Below, piece by piece: positions 1 to 8,300 of a stretch of 64,000 bases of DNA. The DNA is from a virus, in the IMG/VR virus record IMGVR_UViG_3300023202_000247, positions 248,001 through 312,000 of that record. One strand, written 5' to 3'. Numbering within the stretch: the first letter of the stretch is position 1; each line of letters begins with the position of its first letter. The notes beneath the pieces are model-generated. The model saw nothing but the letters and a program-made list of their open reading frames with translations. It made no database searches and was not told the origin of the DNA. The position numbers were made by a program, and so were the translations under genes.

Positions 1-405
1 CCAATAACTGTTGAGAATATCACAGCAGCTGGAATTACTTTGCTACAACCGGTAATTGGTGGTGGTAGGGTTATCTGGGGCAAGACAACTACAACAAGTG
101 GTTTTGCGGAAGAAGAGGAAATTAGTGTTGTATTTATCAGAGACGCCATTGCTCGAGACCTGAGAAATACATTTAGAGGGTTCATTGGTCAACCTGAGAG
201 TCCAACGTTCCAGTCAACGCTTTATGCACGTGCTGTTGATGCTATGCAAGCATTTCTCTCTAGGCGTTTGATTACAGATTATCGAGACTTGGTTGTTGTA
301 CAGGATTCATCTGAGCCTCGTCAATGGAACATTAGAGTTGGTGTACAGCCGGTGTTCCCAGTGAACTGGATTTATATCCGCGTTGATTTTGGATTCTTCG
401 GATAA
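1..405 (+). CDS. Tail sheath protein, C-terminal part (gene enters from the left)
   Basis: The open frame runs in from the window edge, so only about 134 C-terminal residues are visible and the start is outside. The visible part reads like the C-terminal domain of contractile tail sheath proteins: a segment with VIWGKTT, then the motif around FIRDAIARDLR, a helix with the AVDAMQAFLSRR pattern, and a final strand ending in a phenylalanine-rich tail. In this family the C-terminal domain forms the interlocking mesh of the contractile sheath around the tube. It is followed after 17 bases by a tube-like gene and then chaperones and tape measure, the standard myovirus order. The assignment rests on pattern and context; no alignment was run. 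Confidence 0.8.
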   Translation, partial: PITVENITAAGITLLQPVIGGGRVIWGKTTTTSGFAEEEEISVVFIRDAIARDLRNTFRGFIGQPESPTFQSTLYARAVDAMQAFLSRRLITDYRDLVVVQDSSEPRQWNIRVGVQPVFPVNWIYIRVDFGFFG

Positions 406-422
406 GGATAAAAAGGTAACAA

Positions 423-1046
423 ATGGTAGCACCAAATACACAATCAATTATTGAGGATCAGGACGGTAGAAACCGCACTGGTACTTCTGTCAGCACTAAT
501 ATAATCATCGAGGTTGATGGTAATCCCGTTGGAGCAATCAAATCATTGAGTGTTGATGAAAGTCGAACGATTACTCAAATAGATGAGGTTAGTACTGACG
601 GCCATATTGACTCCGTACCAAGTAAATCTACAAATATAGGTGGAAGTTGTCAACGTGTTAGATATGATAACTTGAGAATTGCTGCGGCATTTAGCAGACC
701 ATTCATTCATGTTGCTGCCCAAAGAATACCATTTAATATCGTAATTAAAGATATTTTTGCGTCGAGTGATCCTAACACAGTTTTGATAACTACTATTAAA
801 AATGTATGGATTAGTAAAATAAGTTATACATATAGCGCAGATGATTTTGTAATTATCGAAAATATGGATTGGGAAGCAGAAACTATTTACTCTCAAATTA
901 ACAACAACAACGCAGTTACCAACGTTAATGGTGCTCGTAACCTACCGCTTCAGACAGTCAACCCATTCGAGTTGGCAGCTGACCGTGGAGACCGTCGTGG
1001 TGCTTTGGATGCTGCTGGTCTGTTGGTTGCAATTAACGAAGCATAA
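423..1046 (+). CDS. Tail tube protein, putative
   Basis: This 207-residue protein lies directly after the sheath gene and before the tail assembly chaperone and tape measure genes, the place of the tube monomer in contractile phages. The sequence alternates short beta strands typical of tube proteins, for example TNIIIEVDGNPVGAIKSLSV near the N-terminus and a central strand-rich region around residues 85-150, and has no membrane segment or enzyme motif. The start ATG has a purine-rich AAGGTAAC upstream. Tube monomers stack as hexameric rings inside the sheath and conduct DNA. Function is inferred from size, strand pattern and position. Confidence 0.65.
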   Translation: MVAPNTQSIIEDQDGRNRTGTSVSTNIIIEVDGNPVGAIKSLSVDESRTITQIDEVSTDGHIDSVPSKSTNIGGSCQRVRYDNLRIAAAFSRPFIHVAAQRIPFNIVIKDIFASSDPNTVLITTIKNVWISKISYTYSADDFVIIENMDWEAETIYSQINNNNAVTNVNGARNLPLQTVNPFELAADRGDRRGALDAAGLLVAINEA

Positions 1047-1068
1047 TCTAGTTGATATATAGTTTAAT

Positions 1069-1752
1069 ATGGGAAAAATAGAAAGTGATATTGGTGGCCG
1101 CTCTTTCGAGGGCGGCGGCCAGAGAACATTTACTGTAAGCGATGAAACTGAAATTTCGGATGCTGAGTTGAAACAAATGATTGCTGATCGTCATGCAGCG
1201 CGTGCTGTACATGCTCAGCAACAAGCTTCTATTCCAGAAGGTGCAGTTGAACATACACCGGAAGAATTCAATGCGATGAGACGCAACAAGGTGATGCAAG
1301 ATAAAGTTGCGACACCTGATGTTAAACAACGTATTGAGATGTTGACTGGTATCGGTCGTATGACGAAGAATGTTCCAGTTAATACTGGGGATCAAGTAAT
1401 AACATTTACTTTGAAGACTTTAAAAAGTAAAGAGTCAAAAGCATTGGCTAAAAAATCAACAGAGATTGCTAACAGCGGAGATGCTTCTCAAATTTATGAT
1501 ATTCGCGCTCTTGCACTTGCATTTTCTATAGAAAAGATAGATGGTGTAGACGTTGATGATGTTTTAGGCATTGGTGATGTTCAAGACACATTCAATGCTC
1601 GCTTCATGTTTATCAATGAATTAGATGAAACCGTTTGTACTTATTTGATGAATGAGTATCAAAAAATGGTAAGTGATAATAAAAAACGTTTCGGAATTGA
1701 AACGGCTGAGGATGCCAAGGAGGTTGCTCAGCAGATGAACAAAAGTAGCTAA
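1069..1752 (+). CDS. Tail assembly chaperone, short form (gpG-like)
   Basis: This 227-residue protein starts at an ATG with no Shine-Dalgarno sequence but with TGATATATA 16 bases upstream. It sits between tube and tape measure, where long-tailed phages encode the tail assembly chaperones that bind the tape measure during assembly. The N-terminal 85 residues are polar and probably disordered; residues 85-215 hold a compact domain with LKTLKSKESKALAKK. The frame ends at TAA 1750-1752 after codons AAC AAA AGT AGC. A second frame with continuous, natural-looking protein sequence opens only after a TGA at 1736-1738, so the short and long products probably share this N-terminus (see the frameshift feature). 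Confidence 0.65.
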   Translation: MGKIESDIGGRSFEGGGQRTFTVSDETEISDAELKQMIADRHAARAVHAQQQASIPEGAVEHTPEEFNAMRRNKVMQDKVATPDVKQRIEMLTGIGRMTKNVPVNTGDQVITFTLKTLKSKESKALAKKSTEIANSGDASQIYDIRALALAFSIEKIDGVDVDDVLGIGDVQDTFNARFMFINELDETVCTYLMNEYQKMVSDNKKRFGIETAEDAKEVAQQMNKSS

Positions 1753-2104
1753 CGATCCTGAGCATCAGTTTTTATATCATTTATGTGAAAAATGGAATGT
1801 ATTGCCGGATGATCCATTGTTTGAGGAAATGGATCCATTCATAAAACTATGGCTTTATGAAGGATGGCTAAATAAAGAAAAAAGACATCATGAAGCTTTG
1901 AGACATCAAGCAATCTTGATTGGTTCGTTTACCAATCCAGAAATGGCAAATAAGATGGTCAAACGTGAAAATCCTGACCATTATTCTACAGACGAAGAGT
2001 TTGAGCAATCATATGAATATGTCAAGAAGTTCAATCGTGAAAATCCAAGCATAAATACGAATAAACATAGGAGAAAGAGAAGGCAGCGCCGTATCATAAA
2101 ATGA
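1069..2104 (+). CDS. Tail assembly chaperone, long form made by +1 frameshift (gpGT-like)
   Basis: The downstream frame (1739-2104) reads without a stop through KVANDPEHQFLYHLCEKW, before any plausible start, and continues into PDDPLFEEMDPFIKLWLY. That acidic, aromatic-rich sequence looks like an authentic chaperone extension. The only in-frame candidate start is a TTG at 1802 with no ribosome binding site. The switch must occur in the 14 bases between the TGA of the second frame (1736-1738) and the TAA of the first (1750-1752), which contain AAC AAA AGT. A +1 slip of the AAA codon on AAAA would give a product of about 344 residues. Frameshifted chaperones are well known in lambda-like and Mu-like phages, usually by -1 or -2 shifts. 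The basic tail RRKRRQRRIIK closes the protein 8 bases before the tape measure gene. Confidence 0.65.
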
Positions 2105-2112
2105 GTTATTAA

Positions 2113-4341
2113 ATGGCACTTACGATTGAAGAACTAAAACAAGTCTTGGAAACCGCTGGTGTTTCAGAGGACGTAGCTGATAAAATTCTGAATGTTGCCA
2201 ATAACATCAGAAATTTGGGCGCTTCTGCAATCGATGCTGCTGGTTCAATAACCAGTATGACAGGTTCGTTTGATAATTTTTTATCAAATATTTCAAAATC
2301 TATAAATACTGCATCATCCAGTTTTGAAAAGCTTCAAAGTTTTTTAACAGAAGATTCGCTTGATTCTTTCGGACTTCGTGGCGCTCTCATGCTCGAGCGT
2401 TTTGCCAAAATATTACCACGCAATATATCGTTGTTTGGTGATTTGGGTTCAGCGGGATCTGATGCAGGTCTAAGTATATCTGATAGTTTTTCAACCGCTA
2501 CAACCATATTAGAAAAATTTGGTGCAACACGCTGGATTGCAGATTTTATCAATGATGCCGCTAAGTCTGCTGATCAGGCTCAAAACCTCGAACAAACATT
2601 GTTCATGGCTAGTGCACAAGCTGGTCAATTTAGCGAGCTATTGGGTGCGGCCGGTGATGATTTACGCCGTGGTATGTTTGACCAAATGGCAGCATACAAT
2701 AGAATCATAGAAGACGTATCCGTATCTACTGGTAAATTGAGTACAACGACGGCGAGTTGGGCAAGTCAGCTTTTAAACATCCCAGGTTTCTTGTCAAAAA
2801 CTATTGATGTTGGCGGTGGCGCAGCAACCACCATGCGCGACTTGGACGCTGTCATGACTGTTGCAACTGGAACCGGCCAGTCTCAACGAGATGTTGTTGA
2901 GATGTTGAATTTTGCATATCGTCAGTTGGGTGTAACTGGAAAAGGAGCTGTTGAATTTTTAGCAGAGGTTGGTGTTGCGGCTGATGAAGCAGATGTTCCT
3001 TTGGATATCATGAGACAAAGTGTAACGTCAATTGCTGAAAGTTTCAAGGTATTTGGAGATAATACTCGTGCAGCAACCGTATTGATGGGAGACTTTTCTA
3101 GAGCTTTTGACGGTAGCGGACTCGGACCTCAAGCTGTTGCTGAAATGGTTCAGGGAATTACACGTGGCATTGAAAGAATGGATATTGCTAGGAAAGCATT
3201 TATTAGTGGTGCATCTGGTGGTCCGGGTGGTTTGGCTGGTGGTTTTCAATTAGATTTGATGTTGCAGCAAGGAAAATTAGATGAGGTTTATGCTCGTGTT
3301 GAAGAGGCAATGAAGAGTAGGTTTGGTGGACCAGTTTTAACACTCGATCAGGCGGCAGAAAGCCCTGATCTTGCTGGCGAGTTCATGAAACAAGTTACAT
3401 TTTTAAAAGATGTTGCAGGAATTGCCTCAACAGATCAAGAGGCTTATAGAATATTAGAGGCGATGCAGCGTGGTGAAACAGCGCCGATGGAAGAAGTTAA
3501 AACTGGCGACGAAGCAATTCAAACGGCAATCGAGCAAGGAGATAAGGTTCAACATTCTCAGATGAATGAGTCAATTAGATTGCAAAATCTAGCATTGAAA
3601 GAGGCAAGAATTCAGTCCGAGATTGCGCTGCAAGACTTGCGTACGGGGCTCGGTACAGCGGGCAGGGGTGAGATTGCGGCTAGTATCGAGCAGAGAATGA
3701 TGGCTGGCAGAGAAGACGCGGCAGGTGAAGGCATTGGTGAGTTTAGAGTTGAGGGTGGGGCATCCGGTACGGCTGGTCAAAGATTAGCAACGGCTCCAAG
3801 CGCTAAAGATATTTTAGAAGAGTCAAAGAAATTTGCAAAAATGATTGGCTCTGATCTATTGGCAAATTCTAAACTTTTTAGATCATTCATGAAAAATGTT
3901 TATGAACCTGCACACGAAGAATTAGAAAAGATAAATCTGGAAATACAAAAGCTTTCAAGTAGTGGTAAGGATGTTCCAAAAGAACTTGTAGATAAAAGAA
4001 GCAAGTTGATGGAAAGTGTTTCATTCATGGATGAAACCTTGAAAAAAGCACATGAAAAACGTGATAAACCAACGTCAGAGCCAGGTGGTGTTGTTGAGCC
4101 ACCACGATTGCGTCCAGCTGGAAAGCCAACTGCGCCGGGCAAAACATTTGCACCACGCCCTCTCGAAGCTGAGCGTGAACAAGCCGCTCGTGGAACAACA
4201 GCGGCTGGACAGGAAGAAGTTTTTTTGAATATGAAAGTGACAATAGACGCAGAAGGTGTTGGAAAGATTGCAGATGCAAGGGCAAGAAAAGCTTTATCAG
4301 AATACTTTAGTAGAAACCCCGGTGCCGGCGCTCCACGCTGA
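2113..4341 (+). CDS. Tail tape measure protein, putative
   Basis: This 742-residue protein follows the chaperone pair, which is the diagnostic place for the tape measure. It is mostly predicted helix: an N-terminal amphipathic region with heptad-like spacing (residues 1-80), a glycine and alanine rich middle with several hydrophobic helices (for example around residues 215-330), and a Glu/Lys-rich coiled-coil-like region about residues 560-650, followed by a proline-rich linker and a short beta-type end. Tape measures set tail length at roughly 1.5 angstrom per residue, so a tail near 110 nm would be expected if the whole protein counts. No lysozyme or peptidase motif was seen. It is short for a phage with a 1653-residue hub protein. 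Confidence 0.7.
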   Translation: MALTIEELKQVLETAGVSEDVADKILNVANNIRNLGASAIDAAGSITSMTGSFDNFLSNISKSINTASSSFEKLQSFLTEDSLDSFGLRGALMLERFAKILPRNISLFGDLGSAGSDAGLSISDSFSTATTILEKFGATRWIADFINDAAKSADQAQNLEQTLFMASAQAGQFSELLGAAGDDLRRGMFDQMAAYNRIIEDVSVSTGKLSTTTASWASQLLNIPGFLSKTIDVGGGAATTMRDLDAVMTVATGTGQSQRDVVEMLNFAYRQLGVTGKGAVEFLAEVGVAADEADVPLDIMRQSVTSIAESFKVFGDNTRAATVLMGDFSRAFDGSGLGPQAVAEMVQGITRGIERMDIARKAFISGASGGPGGLAGGFQLDLMLQQGKLDEVYARVEEAMKSRFGGPVLTLDQAAESPDLAGEFMKQVTFLKDVAGIASTDQEAYRILEAMQRGETAPMEEVKTGDEAIQTAIEQGDKVQHSQMNESIRLQNLALKEARIQSEIALQDLRTGLGTAGRGEIAASIEQRMMAGREDAAGEGIGEFRVEGGASGTAGQRLATAPSAKDILEESKKFAKMIGSDLLANSKLFRSFMKNVYEPAHEELEKINLEIQKLSSSGKDVPKELVDKRSKLMESVSFMDETLKKAHEKRDKPTSEPGGVVEPPRLRPAGKPTAPGKTFAPRPLEAEREQAARGTTAAGQEEVFLNMKVTIDAEGVGKIADARARKALSEYFSRNPGAGAPR

Positions 4342-4364
4342 TGGGCTGATTTTCGTATAGTATT

Positions 4365-5330
4365 ATGGTATCTTTTCCAACAGAACCTGGCGATTTATTT
4401 GATTTTGCAGGAAGCGTAGTAAAGGGAACGTCAAATCGTGGTTCCAGCGGTTTTGGTGCGCCCGTATTGCCGGCTCAGAACGGTAACTCTACGAGACAGG
4501 CTCAGATTCCAAATGAGCGAGCGGGTATTTATAAAAGAAATATGATGAGGTGGTTCGTTCCAGAGACGGGCATCGTTGAAATGTTTATCAACCCTCAAAA
4601 TGTAACATATCAATTAAAAAAAGATTTATCAGAACAACGTACAAAAGGCGGATACGTTGTTCAGTATTGGGGCGAAGCGTTGACCAACTTATCCATTCGC
4701 GGTACTACCGGTAGTAGTAGTATTGAAGGCATAAATGTTCTGGAGGATATTTATAGAGCCGAGCAAATTGCATATGATCCGTATGCGTTGGCATTGGCAT
4801 CTCAAAGAGATCGAGAAGTTAATGATCAATTTTCTGTTTTTGGAAGTTCTGATCTTGGTGGTTTGTTGAACGATGCTGGAAATACGTTTACTGATTTGGT
4901 TGGAAATGCGATTGAAACCGGTTCGTCAGCCTTAACAAGACAGCAACCAACTTTAGCATCTCTTGCTTTTAGTGTTGAATTATACTGGTCTGGTTGGGTA
5001 TTTAGAGGATTTTTTACAGATTTTACTGTCGAGGAGAGCGCAGAAAAGATAGGTTTATTTGATTATACTATGAATTTTAGAGTAACGCAGCGTCGTGGTT
5101 TGAGACTCAACTTCTTTCCATGGCACAGAAGTGCGGTCAATGGTCCAAGCAATTCGGATCCATCATTCGGAGTTCCTTATAGTTATGTTGATGAGGGTAG
5201 AAATGGTCCAGTGGTCTCGCCACCATCTCAAGAAAATGATGGTATATCATTAAGAGATACCTTTGATACAGGTACTGATTTTATCAAAGACCCGTTTGGA
5301 GCCGGTAGTGTAATCAGTTCCATTTTCTAA
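4365..5330 (+). CDS. Tail tube initiator or baseplate hub-proximal protein, putative
   Basis: This 321-residue protein follows the tape measure gene. Residues 60-130 hold the segment FINPQNVTYQLKKDLSEQR and then KGGYVVQYWGEALTNLSIRG. This resembles the small proteins between tape measure and hub in contractile phages (T4 gp53/gp54 or XkdP-type place), which join the tube to the baseplate hub. A second strand-rich block lies around residues 195-265 (LAFSVELYWSGWVFRGFF). The N- and C-termini are Gly/Ser/Asn-rich. No C-terminal LysM repeat is obvious. The start has no Shine-Dalgarno sequence. Its role is inferred mainly from gene order. Confidence 0.5.
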   Translation: MVSFPTEPGDLFDFAGSVVKGTSNRGSSGFGAPVLPAQNGNSTRQAQIPNERAGIYKRNMMRWFVPETGIVEMFINPQNVTYQLKKDLSEQRTKGGYVVQYWGEALTNLSIRGTTGSSSIEGINVLEDIYRAEQIAYDPYALALASQRDREVNDQFSVFGSSDLGGLLNDAGNTFTDLVGNAIETGSSALTRQQPTLASLAFSVELYWSGWVFRGFFTDFTVEESAEKIGLFDYTMNFRVTQRRGLRLNFFPWHRSAVNGPSNSDPSFGVPYSYVDEGRNGPVVSPPSQENDGISLRDTFDTGTDFIKDPFGAGSVISSIF

Positions 5331-5344
5331 TATAAGTTATAAAC

Positions 5345-8300
5345 ATGAGTTTTTTAAATGATCTTGGAAATATAGTAAATGAGCAGTTGGGGTTTGGAGA
5401 GAATACAACTTCATCTTTAAATACAACTGATGATGGTAGAACGGTAAATTTTGGTTTACTGGGTGATTTTGCTAACAAATTTGATCAATCTGCTCATAGA
5501 TCATATGTTATAGATGGTTTCGTAAGAAACGTCCGCCCACGTTTCAGGGAAATTTTATGGCAAAATCCAGACATGACTGTTGTGATAAAGAAGAGAATGT
5601 TCTCATCTTTAATTGAAAACTTTAGATTGGATTTGCTTAGCGATGACGAGCAGTTATTTTACAGAGCTGCAAAAAGGTTATTTCAAAATAAATGTAGAGC
5701 TTTAAATATTTATGAAAAACTAACAAAAATAGAACATGTTGCTAAAGAAACCGGACAGGTCAATTCTTATTTGTTTCCAGAACTTTTATCTGGTATTGCT
5801 CAATTAGAGCAGATACCAGCGCTGAGCAATTTACTTTCACCAGAAACGCGCTCCAATATTCAACGAATTAGACAAGTAACTAGATTTTCAACCGCATCTG
5901 AACAGACTAATTGGGTTATTGATGACCAAACACCGTTTATGAGTGAAACGGGCGAGGGTACGGGAGTTATCGAGTTGACATTAGTTACCAACGTCAGCAC
6001 GAAAGCGTCTACGGAATTTGGCGCAGGAACCGCTTCTTTTTCAATAGAAGACCCATATAAAATCCTTTCAATAACAGATGATGATATTGATATTGCGATA
6101 AATGATGCAACGAATTTTTTTGAGAATAGTGCATTTGGTAGATTCACCGAACAAGAAACACAGAGGCTAATAGACAGACTAAAAAATCGTCTAAATACTG
6201 AAAGACAAAATCGGGGTGCAAGTCCTGTTAGATTTGTTGTAAGTCCTAAAACTTTGATTTCAAAAAGAGTGCGTGCAATTGTTGAAGCCGAAGGACGCGA
6301 GATACGTTTTCAATATAATTCTGGTTTGGTTGGGTTGGGAAGCAGTGTTGAAATTGACTCCGCTGATGTTTCACCAAGTGAACGTTTAGGAAACGAAGCT
6401 TTGTCTTCGTCTGAAGCTCGTCTATTTAAAGACATCATAAGCAATTTGTTTTTAATTTTAGGTTTTAGAGAGACTAGCGACACTCAAATAAAAGAGTTCA
6501 AAGGTGAAACCAATCATGTTCGTCAAAAGCTTAGACTGCACTTTTCTGGTAAAAGGGCGATACAGCCGATGGATATCGTCAATATATTCATCAGCACAAA
6601 AAGTCAGCCGGATGATAAGATAACACGCGGCTTCGAGTTTGAAAGTCGTGGCCAAAGTCTTGGAAACAAACTTGATAGTTTGGTCAACAACATCAACACA
6701 AGTTTACAAAATCTTAGTGGAGCTAGTGATAATGGTGGTAATAGCTATGAAGATATAGAACGAACGCTGTTAGCCGGAGCTGACTTTCCACCTTGGTTGT
6801 GGAGATTGTTTAGAAACGATTTTACCAAGCAACCAGCTGGGACGGCTGTATTTGTTGGCTTGGTAAAAAGTGCTTCTGGTGGTTATGATGATGGCAAGTA
6901 TATGGTTAATATATCCTGTGAAGATAACTCTGGGTATTTGAATAAAAGTCAAATCAACATACGTCCAGCTTTAGATGTGTTTAATGGAACATTATATGAT
7001 CCTTTGACACCATTTAAACTATCTTTTGATGCGGCAACGGGTTCAGTTGTAACTGATATTCAACAGGGTCAATTCCCAGAGCTTTTGGATGAAAACAAAA
7101 TATTATTAAATAGTGAAGCTGTAAGGTTCAAGACAACTAGATTGCGAGGCAATCGTATTAGTGATGCAGCATATCGTACTCAAAATGTCGAACTAGAAAG
7201 CGGTGGCAAATTTAGAAACATAATTGCCAATCCAGATGGATTGGTTTATAGATGGAAAGAGGGTATTCAGGCTATAACCAAAACAGATCGTGTATCACCG
7301 GATAGTAGTGTGCTGGATGAGAGAACACCTTTGCTTACTGACAGTCCATTTGCAGGACAAGATGTAATCAATGTTTTGAGTTTGCTCATTACAGGACAGC
7401 CATATAATTTCAACTCATTTTTGAAATCAGCCATTGCAAATGTAAATGGGCCACTTGCATCGGGAGCCAGTGGCGATGATCTTTCCAGAACATATTTAGA
7501 TGCGTTGACCGATGACTTGACGAGAAGAAATGCAATTTGGGGTAACTTTGTACCATTCAAAAAAATGGTATTGGATTCAGCAGCAGAGAAGTTTTTGAGA
7601 TATGAACAAGCTGATTTTGTAAACAAGAATACAAGAATAAAACAACTTCAGTTAGAAAGAGCTAAACTGATGGATCAGCTTGCTTTGCGAAATTTTTCTT
7701 TTGCTAGAGATAATCCAGCAGCTCCTCGCGACTCGAATAACCAAGTACAGCCTCAACCCGATGGTACGACCGTTAGCACTGATGATATCAATATACGTAA
7801 TAGAATCAATGAGTTACACATAGAAATCGAGCTTTCTCGATCCGATTTACAGATTCAATCGGATAACATTCTTGCATCAAAACCAGAAGGTCAGATATCT
7901 CTCATTGGTGATGATATTTCGCTCAACCCAAGTTTCACTGATGGAAATGAAAATAGTACGAGTGAGGAACAAAGAAGAAAAGATAAAAAAGAATTCAGAG
8001 ATAAGATTGATGGTTTGACCAGAAGAAGGTTGTGGCAAACAAAGGCAAATATAGATCAAAACTTTTTGATCATTGATGACCAGTATGATAACAATGGTGA
8101 TATACAGGCGTTTAGTCGTGGACTATCCAACGCTCTAAAATTGTTTGAAAGTGATTACACAACACCATCTGCTCAGATACAACAGGTAGCGGATATTTTG
8201 GGTCTCGAGGTATTTGCCAATACACAGGGTCATATAGAGGTTCGTCCACCTCAGTATAATAGAATGCCGAGTAGCGTTTTCTATAACATGTTTCAACAAA

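Noticed and set aside
1094-1115. GC-rich hairpin GGCCGC/GCGGCC near the chaperone start
   Set aside because: It encodes a glycine-rich stretch and has no T run or clear regulatory position; chance pairing of glycine codons explains it.
1802-2104. Separate 100-residue gene starting at TTG 1802
   Set aside because: There is no ribosome binding site, and natural sequence continues upstream of the TTG to the frameshift window, so it is treated as the second half of the long chaperone.
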